Assembly: GCA_036503555.1 (NCBI GenBank)
Contig: DASXWQ010000020.1
Coordinates: 62,001 to 126,000 of the forward strand
DNA: 64,000 nt
Reading direction: 5' to 3'
DNA from: Actinocatenispora sp036503555
GTDB taxonomy: Bacteria; Actinomycetota; Actinomycetes; Mycobacteriales; Micromonosporaceae
The notes beneath the pieces are model-generated. The model was not told the DNA's origin, did not search any database, and worked only from the letters and a program-made list of their open reading frames with translations. The translations under genes and the position numbers were made by a program. Positions 53,897-63,232 of this stretch are shown one piece after another; position 1 is the first letter of the stretch; each line of letters starts with the position of its first letter.

Positions 53897-54967
53897 ATGC
53901 GACTGCCCGTGATGCCACCGGTGAAACCGATGCTGGCGAAGGCCGTGAAGGAGATCCCGGACGGCGAGCTGAGCTACGAGCCGAAGTGGGACGGCTTCCG
54001 CTCGATCATCTTCCGCGACGGCGACGAGGTCGAGATCGGCAGCCGGAACGAGAAACCGATGACGCGGTACTTCCCGGAGCTGGTCGCCGCGTTCCGGGCG
54101 AACCTGCCGGAGCGGTGCGTCGTCGACGGCGAGATCATCCTCGTCGGTGAGACCGGGGACCGGCTCGACTTCGACCAGCTCCAGCAGCGGATCCATCCGG
54201 CGGCGAGCCGGGTCAAGATGCTGTCCGAAACGACCCCGGCGCGGTTCGTCGCGTTCGACCTGCTGGCGCTGGGCGACACCGACCTCACCGGCCGGCCGTT
54301 CGAACAGCGGCGCGCGGCGCTGGTCGAGGCGCTGGCGCCGGCGAAGGCCCCGGTGCACGTCACCGCCACCACGCACGAGAAGGACCTGGCGGCGCGCTGG
54401 TTCCAGCAGTTCGAGGGCGCGGGGCTGGACGGCATCGTGGCGAAGCCGCTCGCCGGCACGTACCAGCCGGACAAGCGCACCATGTTCAAGATCAAACACG
54501 AGCGGACCGCGGACTGCGTCGTCGCCGGGTACCGGCTGCACAAGAGCGGCCCGGACCGCATCGGCTCGCTGCTCCTCGGCCTGTACGACGACACCGGCGA
54601 CCTGCTCAGCGTCGGCGTGATCGGCGCGTTCCCGATGGCCCGCCGGCAGGAGCTGTTCGCCGAGCTGCAACCGCTCGTCACCACGTTCGACGACCATCCG
54701 TGGGCGTGGGCGAAGCAGGAGGAGGGCACCCGCACTCCCCGCAACGCCGAGGGCAGCCGCTGGTCCGCCGGCAAGGACCTGTCGTTCGTGCCGCTGCGGC
54801 CGGAGCGCGTCGTCGAGGTCCGGTACGAGCACATGGAGGGTGTCCGGTTCCGGCACACGGCGCAGTTCGCCCGGTGGCGGCCGGACCGCGAGCCGCGCAG
54901 CTGCACGTACGAGCAGCTGGAGGAGCCGGTGAAGTACGACCTGACGGACGTGCTGTCGGCCCGGTGA
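53897..54967 (+). CDS. ligC: ATP-dependent DNA ligase, LigC type
   Basis: 356 aa. Nucleotidyltransferase motif I is YEPKWDGFRSI (adenylated Lys about residue 35), motif III FVAFDLLALG, motif IV GLDGIVAKPL, motif V/VI TMFKIKHERTADCVVAGYRL and RFRHTAQFARWRPDR. Core plus OB fold only, with no polymerase or nuclease domain, as in mycobacterial LigC, which backs up end joining and base-excision repair. No Ku gene is adjacent. ATG 53897 has GAGAAT (53885-53890) 6 nt upstream, so the mRNA may be leaderless. Confidence 0.9.
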   Translation: MRLPVMPPVKPMLAKAVKEIPDGELSYEPKWDGFRSIIFRDGDEVEIGSRNEKPMTRYFPELVAAFRANLPERCVVDGEIILVGETGDRLDFDQLQQRIHPAASRVKMLSETTPARFVAFDLLALGDTDLTGRPFEQRRAALVEALAPAKAPVHVTATTHEKDLAARWFQQFEGAGLDGIVAKPLAGTYQPDKRTMFKIKHERTADCVVAGYRLHKSGPDRIGSLLLGLYDDTGDLLSVGVIGAFPMARRQELFAELQPLVTTFDDHPWAWAKQEEGTRTPRNAEGSRWSAGKDLSFVPLRPERVVEVRYEHMEGVRFRHTAQFARWRPDREPRSCTYEQLEEPVKYDLTDVLSAR

Positions 54968-55056
54968 CCGGCCGGGCGCCGGCGCGGCCGGTCCGACACC
55001 GGCGAGTAGCATCCGCGCTGGAGTACGGACTGTTCATGCGATCGGAGTGAGAGCAC

Positions 55057-56043
55057 ATGGCCCAGGCGCCTGTCAACGTGACCGTCACGGGAGCGGCCGG
55101 TCAGATCGGTTACGCCCTGCTGTTCCGGATCGCCTCGGGCCAGCTCCTCGGCGCGGACACGCCGGTGCGGCTGCGGCTGCTGGAGATCCCGCAGGCCGTC
55201 AAGGCGGCCGAGGGTACGGCGATGGAGCTGTCCGACTGCGCCTTCCCGCTGCTCGCCGGCGTCGACATCACCGACAACGCCAAGCAGGCGTTCGACGGTG
55301 CGAACGTGGCGCTGCTGGTCGGCGCCCGCCCGCGTACCAAGGGCATGGAGCGCGGTGACCTGCTGGAGGCCAACGGCGGCATCTTCAAGCCGCAGGGTGA
55401 GGCGATCAACGCCGGCGCCGCCGACGACATCAAGGTCCTGGTGGTCGGCAACCCGGCCAACACGAACGCGCTGATCGCGCAGCGGCACGCGCCGGACGTA
55501 CCGGCGGAGCGGTTCACCGCGATGACCCGGCTGGACCAGAACCGGGCGCTGGCGCAGCTCGCCGCGAAGCTGTCCGTGCCGGTGACCGAGATCCGCACGA
55601 TGACGATCTGGGGCAACCACTCCGCGACGCAGTACCCGGACCTGTTCCACGCCCAGGTCAACGGCCGCACCGCCGCCGAGCAGGTGGAGCGGGAGTGGCT
55701 GGCCGACACGTTCATCCCGACGGTCGCGAAGCGCGGCGCGGCGATCATCGAGGCGCGCGGCGCCTCGTCTGCGGCGTCCGCCGCCTCCGCCGCCGTCGAC
55801 CACGTGTACGACTGGGTCAACGGCACCGCCGAGGGTGACTGGACCTCCGCCGGCGTCGTCTCCGACGGGTCGTACGGCGTGCCCGAGGGCCTGATCTCCT
55901 CGTTCCCGGTCGTGTCGAAGAACGGCGCGTGGGAGATCGTGCAGGGCCTGGAGATCGACGAGTTCTCCCGCGGGCGCATCGACGCGTCGGTGCGGGAGCT
56001 GGCCGAGGAGCGCGACGCGGTCGCCAAGCTCGGCCTCATCTGA
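55057..56043 (+). CDS. mdh: Malate dehydrogenase
   Basis: 328 aa, TCA-cycle enzyme oxidising malate to oxaloacetate with NAD. NAD-binding TGAAGQIGYALLFRIASG; substrate arginines in ARPRTKGMERGDLL; catalytic pair MTRLDQNRALAQL (Asp) and TIWGNHSATQYPD (His). Length fits the cytosolic-type actinobacterial enzyme. ATG 55057 is preceded by GTGAGAG. A -10-like TAGCAT lies at 55006-55011, giving a 5' UTR of about 40 nt. A long hairpin terminator follows. Citrate synthase of the same cycle lies 5 kb downstream. Confidence 0.97.
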   Translation: MAQAPVNVTVTGAAGQIGYALLFRIASGQLLGADTPVRLRLLEIPQAVKAAEGTAMELSDCAFPLLAGVDITDNAKQAFDGANVALLVGARPRTKGMERGDLLEANGGIFKPQGEAINAGAADDIKVLVVGNPANTNALIAQRHAPDVPAERFTAMTRLDQNRALAQLAAKLSVPVTEIRTMTIWGNHSATQYPDLFHAQVNGRTAAEQVEREWLADTFIPTVAKRGAAIIEARGASSAASAASAAVDHVYDWVNGTAEGDWTSAGVVSDGSYGVPEGLISSFPVVSKNGAWEIVQGLEIDEFSRGRIDASVRELAEERDAVAKLGLI

Positions 56044-56053
56044 TCCACCACGT

Positions 56054-56093
56054 CGACGGCGCCGGTGCCCCTCGCGGGGTCTCGGCGCCGTCG
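56054..56093. terminator. Bidirectional terminator between mdh and the aldo/keto reductase
   Basis: CGACGGCGCCG (56054-56064) pairs with CGGCGCCGTCG (56083-56093), and the loop itself forms CCCC-TCGC-GGGG. It fills the 54-bp gap between two convergent stops. Confidence 0.82.
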
Positions 56094-56097
56094 CGGG

Positions 56098-56886
56098 TCA
56101 GACCGTGGACAGGCCGTCCACGGCGGCCATCTCGTCGTCGGTGAGGGCGAAGCCGAAGACGTCCGCGTTGGCCGCGATCCGTTCCGGCGTCACCGACTTG
56201 GGGATCACGACGATCCCGTGCTGGAGGTGCCAGCGGAGTACCACCTGGGCCGGCGTCACGCCGTGCGCCTCGGCGGCGGCGACCAGCGGCCCGGCGGACA
56301 GGTCCGTGGCACGGAACGGGCTGTACCCCTCCAGCACGACGCCGCGGTCCCGGGTCTCCGCGAGCCGGTCCGCGTCGTACAGCGCCGGCGCCCACTTGAT
56401 CTGGTTGACCGCCGGGGCCACGCCGGTCGCCCCCATCAGCTCGTCGAGCTGCGCCGTCGAGTAGTTGCTGACCCCCACGGCGCGGGCCAGCCCGGCATCC
56501 CGGGCGGCGAGCAGCTCCCGCCACACGTCCGGCCGCGCCTCACCGCCCGGCGGCCAGTGGATCAGCCACAGGTCCACATACTCCGTGTCGAGCGCGGCGA
56601 GGCTCCGGCGCAGCGTCTCCGTCGCCCGGCCGGCGTGGTCCGGCGGCAGCTTCGTCGTCACGAAGACCTCGCCGCGGTCCACCTCGCTGTCCGCGAGCGC
56701 CCGCCCCACCTGCTTCTCGTTCCCGTACGCCGTGGCCGTGTCGACGTGCCGGTATCCGACGTCCAGCGCCGTACGCACCGACCGGTAGGCGTCGTCGCCG
56801 CCGGCCTGCCACGTACCGAAGCCGAGCAGCGGCATGGCCGCGCCGCCGGCCAGTGTCACGGTCCAGCCGTTCGCCGGTACCCCCAT
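56098..56886 (-). CDS. Aldo/keto reductase
   Basis: 262-aa (beta/alpha)8 NADPH-dependent reductase. The tetrad is visible: Asp in HVDTATAYGNE, Tyr of AYGNE, Lys in FVTTKLPPD, and His in LWLIHWPPGG. NADPH binding is at the C-terminal VIPKSVTPERIAANADVF. It matches the 2,5-diketo-gluconate-reductase-like branch; the substrate is unknown. Start ATG 56886 was chosen because the family begins shortly before the VTLAGGAAMPLLGFGTW strand; GGAAGGGAG lies about 11 nt upstream. Confidence 0.92.
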   Translation of the reverse strand: MGVPANGWTVTLAGGAAMPLLGFGTWQAGGDDAYRSVRTALDVGYRHVDTATAYGNEKQVGRALADSEVDRGEVFVTTKLPPDHAGRATETLRRSLAALDTEYVDLWLIHWPPGGEARPDVWRELLAARDAGLARAVGVSNYSTAQLDELMGATGVAPAVNQIKWAPALYDADRLAETRDRGVVLEGYSPFRATDLSAGPLVAAAEAHGVTPAQVVLRWHLQHGIVVIPKSVTPERIAANADVFGFALTDDEMAAVDGLSTV

Positions 56887-56944
56887 CGGAATCCGCTCCC
56901 TTCCGCGCGGCCGGTCGCCACCACCCACGTCACCGCACCGGCCG

Positions 56945-56986
56945 GGGTCACTGTGCTGCCGGGTCACTGTGCTGCCGGGGTCACTG
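56945..56986. repeat. Short 16-bp tandem repeat
   Basis: GGGTCACTGTGCTGCC occurs twice head to tail (56945-56960, 56961-56976), and a third partial copy GGGTCACTG lies at 56978-56986. It sits in the 169-bp gap between the aldo/keto reductase start and the OsmC stop. It may be slippage-prone or a set of binding sites. Confidence 0.7.
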
Positions 56987-57055
56987 CCCATGGTCGCCGG
57001 TACCCGGTCGCGGCCGCCGGGAAACGGTCGTTCGTCCCCGCTGCCGGGATCGGCG

Positions 57056-57481
57056 TCATCCGTCCACGTGCATCGTGACGTCCGCGCCGAGCTGCACGGT
57101 GCGGCTCACGGTGCAGAGCCGGTCGTGCGACATGCGTACCGCGTCGGGCAGCAGGGCACGCGCCCGGTCGCCGGCCTCCCCCGCCGGGAACGTCACCTGG
57201 AACGTGACCTCCAGGTTCGTCATGTGGTTGCCGTTCTCGTCGCGGACCTTGTCGCCCTCGGAGGCCACCGTGAACGTCTCCGGCTCGGCCCGCCGCGAGG
57301 TCAGGAGGTCCACGTCGATCGCCGTGCAGCCGGCGATCGCGGCGAGCAGCAGCTCGACCGGGGTGAAGTCCGCGTCCTGCCCCGAGCCGATGCTGATCCG
57401 GCCGCCGCGTACGTTGCCGACCTCGTACTTCTCGCTCCCGGTGCGGTTCAGGGACACCGAGCGTCGCGTCTCTTCTGCCAT
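57056..57481 (-). CDS. OsmC-family peroxidase/redox protein
   Basis: 141 aa. OsmC fold with the peroxidatic Cys in LLAAIAGCTAIDV (about residue 52) and resolving Cys in MSHDRLCTVSRTV (about 123), as in OsmC/Ohr enzymes that reduce organic hydroperoxides with thiols. Arg of SGSEKYEVGN-type N-terminal segments is less clear, so OsmC-like rather than Ohr is used. ATG 57481. It is divergent from the enoyl-CoA hydratase gene (73 bp between starts). Confidence 0.88.
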   Translation of the reverse strand: MAEETRRSVSLNRTGSEKYEVGNVRGGRISIGSGQDADFTPVELLLAAIAGCTAIDVDLLTSRRAEPETFTVASEGDKVRDENGNHMTNLEVTFQVTFPAGEAGDRARALLPDAVRMSHDRLCTVSRTVQLGADVTMHVDG

Positions 57482-57554
57482 CCCGCCAGCCTGTCACGCC
57501 GGCCCCGGCGCCGTCCGCGATCTTCGCCACCGCGGCGCCTCCTACGATGGCGCG

Positions 57555-58337
57555 ATGGTACGGGTGGAGCGGGACGGTCCGGTGTGGACGGTGGTGCTGG
57601 ACCGCCCGGAGGTACGCAACGCCGTGGACGGGCCGACCGCGGTGGCGCTGACGGCGGCGTTCGAGGAGTTCGATGCGGCGGAGGACGCCGCCGTGGCGGT
57701 GCTGACCGGGGCGGGCGGCGTGTTCTGCGCGGGCGCCGACCTGCACGCGTACGGGACCGGGCGGGCCAACCGGGTCGCGGCCGACGGCGCCGGGCCGATG
57801 GGTCCGACCCGGCTGCGGCTCGGCAAGCCGGTGATCGCCGCGGTCGAGGGCCCGGCGGTGGCCGGCGGGCTGGAGCTGGCGCTGTGGGCGGACCTCCGGG
57901 TGGCGGCCGAGACCGCGGTGTTCGGCGTGTACTGCCGCCGCTGGGGTGTGCCGCTCGTTGACGGCGGTACGGTCCGGCTGCCGCGGCTGATCGGTGAGAG
58001 CCGCGCACTGGACCTGATCCTCACCGGCCGTCCGGTTCCTGCCGCCGAGGCCGAACGCATCGGCCTGGTCAACCGGCTCGTACCGGCCGGGGAGGCGCTG
58101 GCCGCCGCGCGGGCGCTGGCCGTCGAGCTGGCCGCGCTGCCGCAGACCTGCCTGCGGCAGGACCGCCTGTCCACGCTCGACGGGTACGGCCGGCCGGAGA
58201 CCGAGGCGCTGCGCGTCGAGTACCAGCACGGCCTGGTGTCCCTGGCCGACGCGGCGCCCGGGGTGGCGCGTTTCGTCGCCGGCGCCGGCCGCCACGGCAC
58301 CCCCGGCGCAGGGGAGCCCGGCGTGCCGGAGGCGTAG
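57555..58337 (+). CDS. Enoyl-CoA hydratase/isomerase-family protein
   Basis: 260-aa crotonase. Oxyanion-hole residues in GVFCAGADLHAYG and VEGPAVAGGLELALWADLRV. The first catalytic Glu position is not conserved in the usual spacing, and the second segment reads WGVPLVDGGTVRLPRLIG, so hydratase activity is not certain; this group includes proteins of unassigned reaction. TACGAT (57543-57548) sits 6 nt before ATG 57555, a clear leaderless layout. A 9-bp hairpin terminator follows. Confidence 0.9.
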   Translation: MVRVERDGPVWTVVLDRPEVRNAVDGPTAVALTAAFEEFDAAEDAAVAVLTGAGGVFCAGADLHAYGTGRANRVAADGAGPMGPTRLRLGKPVIAAVEGPAVAGGLELALWADLRVAAETAVFGVYCRRWGVPLVDGGTVRLPRLIGESRALDLILTGRPVPAAEAERIGLVNRLVPAGEALAAARALAVELAALPQTCLRQDRLSTLDGYGRPETEALRVEYQHGLVSLADAAPGVARFVAGAGRHGTPGAGEPGVPEA

Positions 58338-58351
58338 GAGTCGCGGGGCCG

Positions 58352-58387
58352 ACGGTCCGGGACCGCGGGGCCGAGCCTCCGGACCGT
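58352..58387 (+). terminator. Hairpin terminator after the crotonase gene
   Basis: ACGGTCCGG (58352-58360) and CCGGACCGT (58379-58387) form a perfect 9-bp stem with an 18-nt loop, 15 nt after the crotonase stop. Confidence 0.7.
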
Positions 58388-58438
58388 ACCCGCGGACCGG
58401 GCCGGCTGTGCTTTTCTGGGCACGACAGCGGCCGCGGA

Positions 58439-58465
58439 TGTCCGGTCCGGGCGGGCGGCTCCGAC
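58439..58465 (+). promoter_or_regulatory. Candidate ECF-type promoter of the DGPF/sigma pair
   Basis: TGTCCG (58439-58444), 17 nt, then CGAC (58462-58465), resembling the TGTCGA / CGA-type elements described for ECF42 sigma factors. It lies 48 nt upstream of the DGPF gene. One mismatch in the -35; autoregulation is inferred. Confidence 0.35.
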
Positions 58466-58512
58466 GTCCCGGGTGACGGCACCACCCGGGTGCCGGTCAC
58501 GGAGGGACAGCC

Positions 58513-58935
58513 ATGAAGTACATGATCCTTTTGTACGGTGCGCAGCGGGACTACGACGCGATGGCCGGCCGGCCCGGCTCGGCGAACCCGTGGACGGGCG
58601 AGGACGTCCAGAAGCTGACGGAGTTCATGGGGTCGTGGTGGGCGGACGTCGTCGCCTCCGGCGAGGCCGTGGACGCGCAGGGCCTCACCGCGCCGGTACA
58701 CGCCCGGCGGGTGCAGCTGAAGGACGGCGTCCCGGTCGTCACCGACGGCCCGTACGCCGAGACGCAGGAGGTGCTGGCCGGGTACAACATCGTCGACTGC
58801 GAGAGCTTCGACCGGGCCTGCGAGATCGCCGCGGGCCTGGCCGACACGCCGCACCCGGCGGGCATGGAGCTCACGCACGAGTGGCACGTGGACGTCCGGC
58901 CGGTGGCCGGCGGCGCCGAGGAGTCGCTGGCCTGA
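58513..58935 (+). CDS. DGPF-domain (YciI-like) protein
   Basis: 140 aa, ferredoxin-like alpha/beta fold: MKYMILLYGAQRDYDAM, FMGSWWADVVASGEAVDAQG, and the signature VVTDGPYAETQEVLAGY (DGPF region), ending in HEWHVDVRPV. DGPF proteins are regularly encoded beside ECF42 sigma factors, as here (5-nt gap), and are proposed targets or partners; their biochemistry is unknown. ATG 58513 follows GGAGGGA. Confidence 0.92.
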   Translation: MKYMILLYGAQRDYDAMAGRPGSANPWTGEDVQKLTEFMGSWWADVVASGEAVDAQGLTAPVHARRVQLKDGVPVVTDGPYAETQEVLAGYNIVDCESFDRACEIAAGLADTPHPAGMELTHEWHVDVRPVAGGAEESLA

Positions 58936-58940
58936 CCGGG

Positions 58941-60170
58941 ATGACCGCGGCCACCGAGGATCTGCTGCGCGCGCTGGCGCCGCGGGTCCTCGGTGCCGTC
59001 GTCCGGCGGTACGGGCACTTCGACCTCGCCGAGGACGCTGTGCAGGAGGCGCTGCTCGCGGCGGCGACCACGTGGCCGGACGGCGGCCTGCCGGACAACC
59101 CGCGCGGCTGGCTGGTCACCGTGGCCTCGCGGCGGCTCACCGACCTGCTGCGGGCCGAGCAGGCGCGGCGCCGCCGGGAGGAGACCGTGGCCCGCCGGGT
59201 ACTGCCGGACGAGTGGCTGGCGCCCGCCGCGGACCGCCCGCCCGCCACCGACGACACGCTGGTGCTGCTGTTCCTGTGCTGCCATCCGGCGCTCACCCCG
59301 GCCGGCCAGATCGCGTTGACGCTGCGCGCCGTCGGCGGCCTGTCCACGGCGGAGATCGCCCGCGCCTTCCTGGTACCCGAGGCGACGATGACGCGGCGGA
59401 TCACGCGGGCCAAGCAGCGCATCGCGGCCGGTGGCGCGGTTTTCGCGGCACCGTCGCCGGCCGACTACGCCGAGCGGCTCGGCGCCGTCCTGCACGTGCT
59501 CTACCTGGTCTTCAACGAGGGGTACGCGAGCACGTCCGGACCGCGGCTGGCGCGGGTGGAGCTGTGCGCCGAGGCGATCCGGCTGACCCGGCTCGTACAC
59601 CGGCTGCTGCCCGAGGACGCCGAGGTCGCGGGGCTGCTGGCGCTGATGCTGCTCACCGACGCCCGGCGGCCGGCGCGGACCGGCGAGGACGGCGCGCTGG
59701 TGCCGATGGACGAGCAGGACCGGGGCCGGTGGGACGCGGCGAGGATCGCCGAGGGCGTCGCGCTGGTCACCGACGCCCTGCCGCGCGGCCCGACCGGGCC
59801 GTACCAGGTGCAGGCGGCGATCGCGGCCCTGCACGACGAGGCGCCGAGCGCGGCGGACACCGACTGGCCGCAGATCCTCGCCCTGTACGAGGTGCTGTTG
59901 CGGATCACCGACACGCCGGTGGTCCGGCTCAACCACGCCGTGGCCGTGGCGATGGTACGCGGGCCGCGGGCCGGCCTGGACCTGCTCGACACGCTGCCCG
60001 GCCGGCTCACCGACCACCGGCCCGACGCGGTACGCGCGCACCTGCTGGAGATGGCCGGCGACACCGCCGCGGCGCGTACCTGCTTCCTGGCGGCGGCGCG
60101 GCGGGCCACGAACCTCGCCCAGCAGCGGTACCTGAACGACCGCGCCGCGCGGCTGGCGCCGGGTCAGTAG
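58941..60170 (+). CDS. ECF42-type RNA polymerase sigma factor with C-terminal extension
   Basis: 409 aa. Sigma region 2 (LGAVVRRYGHFDLAEDAVQE, ALLAAATTWPDGGLPDNPRG) and region 4 (LSTAEIARAFLVPEATMTRR, ITRAKQRIA) occupy residues 1-175. A C-terminal 230-residue helical extension, including LGAVLHVLYLVFNEGYAST and PYQVQAAIAALHDEAP, is the TPR-like domain that defines ECF42 and is needed for its activity in Streptomyces. There is no anti-sigma gene; control is thought to lie in the extension. Its last 7 nt overlap the convergent SDR gene. Confidence 0.93.
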   Translation: MTAATEDLLRALAPRVLGAVVRRYGHFDLAEDAVQEALLAAATTWPDGGLPDNPRGWLVTVASRRLTDLLRAEQARRRREETVARRVLPDEWLAPAADRPPATDDTLVLLFLCCHPALTPAGQIALTLRAVGGLSTAEIARAFLVPEATMTRRITRAKQRIAAGGAVFAAPSPADYAERLGAVLHVLYLVFNEGYASTSGPRLARVELCAEAIRLTRLVHRLLPEDAEVAGLLALMLLTDARRPARTGEDGALVPMDEQDRGRWDAARIAEGVALVTDALPRGPTGPYQVQAAIAALHDEAPSAADTDWPQILALYEVLLRITDTPVVRLNHAVAVAMVRGPRAGLDLLDTLPGRLTDHRPDAVRAHLLEMAGDTAAARTCFLAAARRATNLAQQRYLNDRAARLAPGQ

Positions 60171-60943
60171 ACGGTGTAGCCGCCGTCGACGACCAGTACC
60201 GAGCCGGTCACGAACGACGCGGCGTCGCTGGCCAGGTACACCACGCTGGGGGCGATCTCGGCGGGCGTGGCGTACCGGCGCATGGGTGCGTCCTCGATCC
60301 AGTGCTGGCGGAACTCCGGCCGGTCCACCGGCGCCATGTCCGTCTTCACGTATCCCGGGGCCAGCGCGTTGACCCGGATCCCGTACGGCGCCCACTCGGC
60401 CGCGAGCGACTTCGTGAGCTGGTGCACCGCCGCCTTCGACGCGTTGTACGCCGGCTGCCACTGCGGCCGGTTGACGATCTGCGCCGAGATCGACCCGACG
60501 TTGACGATCACGCCGCCGTGCTCGCGCATCCGTCGCGCGGCGGCGGTGGCGCACAACCAGACACCGTGCACGTTCACGTCGAAGACCTGGTGCCACTCGT
60601 CGTCCGGCACCGACAGCGCGGGCCGGTGGATGGCGAGCCCGGCGTTGTTGACGAGGATGTCGATGCCGCCGAGGGTGTCGACCGTCGCCGCCACGAGCGC
60701 GTCGACGTCCTGCCGGGACGTCACGTCGGCCGTGACCCCGACGGTACGGCGGCCGGTCGCGGCGGCGATTCTGGCCGCGGCGGCACGTACCGCGACGGCG
60801 TCGCGGGCGGCGAGCGCCACGTCCGCCCCGGCCTCGGCCAGGGCCTGCGCGAACGCCCGGCCGAGCCCCCGGCTGCCGCCGGTCACCAGCGCCCGCCGGC
60901 CGTGCAACGCGAAGCTGTCGAGTACCCCGGTCACGCGTACCAC
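60164..60943 (-). CDS. SDR-family oxidoreductase, 3-oxoacyl-ACP reductase/gluconate-5-dehydrogenase-like
   Basis: 259-aa classical SDR. TGGSRGLGRAFA binds NAD(P); VNNAGLAIHRP, catalytic Ser in NVGSISAQIV, and Tyr-x3-Lys in AYNASKAAVHQ are intact; the C-terminus VTGSVLVVDGGYTVY is standard. The closest general pattern is to gluconate 5-dehydrogenase or FabG-like enzymes; the substrate is open. Start GTG 60943 has GAAGGG 5 nt upstream; a second GTG at 60934 is possible. Confidence 0.9.
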   Translation of the reverse strand: MVRVTGVLDSFALHGRRALVTGGSRGLGRAFAQALAEAGADVALAARDAVAVRAAAARIAAATGRRTVGVTADVTSRQDVDALVAATVDTLGGIDILVNNAGLAIHRPALSVPDDEWHQVFDVNVHGVWLCATAAARRMREHGGVIVNVGSISAQIVNRPQWQPAYNASKAAVHQLTKSLAAEWAPYGIRVNALAPGYVKTDMAPVDRPEFRQHWIEDAPMRRYATPAEIAPSVVYLASDAASFVTGSVLVVDGGYTVY

Positions 60944-61134
60944 CGACCCTTCGTCCGTACCCCGTCGACGTGGACGGTAGCCGGCGTAGCGCCGGGCCGC
61001 GCGGGTCGTACGGTGGGGTCGGACCGGGTGACGGATCTCGCCGGGAGAAGGCGCCCGATGCGAAGGGTTTCGACGTGAGGCTAAATTGGCCGAAGATCAC
61101 ACCGGGCGTACCCCGGCGGCCGAGTAGCGTCAAT

Positions 61135-61150
61135 GTTACTGGCACGTAAC
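61135..61150. promoter_or_regulatory. Palindrome at the gltA transcription start
   Basis: GTTAC-TGGCAC-GTAAC (61135-61150), 5-bp arms with a 6-nt spacer, starting 4 nt after a -10-like TAGCGT (61125-61130). The position would let a repressor block the citrate synthase promoter; the binding protein is unknown. Confidence 0.5.
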
Positions 61151-61157
61151 TGCTTTT

Positions 61158-61229
61158 CGGGGAGCCTGCCCCTGACAGACCTGCCGTCACAAACGGCAGG
61201 AGGACCGATCGGCGGACCGACACTCCCCG
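61158..61229 (+). promoter_or_regulatory. Structured 5' leader of gltA with competing pairings
   Basis: A perfect hairpin CCTGCCGT-CACAA-ACGGCAGG (61180-61200) is enclosed by CGGGGAG (61158-61164) paired to CTCCCCG (61223-61229). The same GGGG can instead pair locally with CCCC (61169-61172), and GGCGG (61211-61215) can pair with CCGCC (61227-61231). The long-range helix ends 4 nt before the GAGGA at 61233. This layout of mutually exclusive helices next to a ribosome-binding site is riboswitch-like; no known family was recognised. Confidence 0.5.
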
Positions 61230-61250
61230 CCTGAGGACGAAAGGCGTTCC

Positions 61251-62543
<1,293 letters not shown>

Positions 62544-62601
62544 CCGACCGCGTCACGACGCCCCGCCGACCCGTGGTCGGCGGGGCGTTTCGCGTGTCGG
62601 C

Positions 62602-63225
62602 TCAGTGGAAGACGACGCGGGTCGGCTCGGCGCGCCACGCGAACGCGTCCGGCACCCGCTGCCGGGTACCCGCCGTCAGCTCCCGCGCCAGCGCCCGATC
62701 CTCGGTGTCCCAGGCGAAGTCGGTCACCTCGTGGTTCGTGGTGAGCGCGCCGCCGTCGCACCGGCACGCGAACACCACCGTGTACCCGTGCCACGCGGGC
62801 GCCGGCCCCGGCTGGCGCAGACTGTCGTACAGGCCGACCAGGTGGGTGGCGGTCACCCGCAGTCCGGTCTCCTCCCAGACCTCGCGTACCACCGCGGCGG
62901 ACGGCGACTCCCCCACGTCGGCGGCGCCGCCCGGCAGGCACCACCGGCCGTTGTCGGCGCGGCGGGTCAGCAGCAACCGGCCCGCGCCGTCGAACACGAC
63001 CGCGGCGGCGCCGATCGCGGGTGTCAGCAACCCCAACCCACCGCGGAACGCCCGCTCGATCTCGGCCGCCGACCGGGTGTCGGCCAGCGACAGCAGCTCG
63101 GCGGCGATCGTCACGAGCCGGTCGTAGCGCGCCCGGTCGTACGGGTCGTGGGCGTAGTGCAGGCCGTTCGCGGCCATGCCACGGATCTCGTCGGCGATCG
63201 CGGCGACCCGGTCGGCGGTGTCCAC
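62602..63225 (-). CDS. NUDIX hydrolase with N-terminal extension domain
   Basis: 207 aa. The Nudix box reads GGAADVGESPSAAVVREVWE followed by ETGL, matching GX5EX7REUXEEXGU; it is preceded by DNGRWCLPG. The first 65 residues (IADEIRGMAANGLHYAHDPY, ARYDRLVTIAAELL) are the N-terminal domain often found on ADP-ribose- or nucleotide-sugar-type NUDIX enzymes. GTG 63225 lies 7 nt after the upstream amidase stop and is preferred because it keeps the whole domain; ATG 63177 is the alternative. Likely co-transcribed with the nitrilase-family gene. Confidence 0.88.
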   Translation of the reverse strand: MDTADRVAAIADEIRGMAANGLHYAHDPYDRARYDRLVTIAAELLSLADTRSAAEIERAFRGGLGLLTPAIGAAAVVFDGAGRLLLTRRADNGRWCLPGGAADVGESPSAAVVREVWEETGLRVTATHLVGLYDSLRQPGPAPAWHGYTVVFACRCDGGALTTNHEVTDFAWDTEDRALARELTAGTRQRVPDAFAWRAEPTRVVFH

Positions 63226-63232
63226 TGTGGAC

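Larger units (their letters stand above)
60944..61250. other. 307-bp intergenic region holding the gltA promoter and structured leader
   Basis: No ORF is convincing here. The left part (60944-61080) is GC-rich without recognised motifs. From 61080 the DNA becomes locally AT-richer (CTAAATTGG, 61081-61089). A -10-like TAGCGT lies at 61125-61130, followed by the operator-like palindrome and the leader described separately. Confidence 0.6.

Noticed and set aside
57555..58337. Calling the crotonase a definite beta-oxidation enoyl-CoA hydratase
   Set aside because: The two catalytic glutamates are not both evident, and there are no other beta-oxidation genes nearby.
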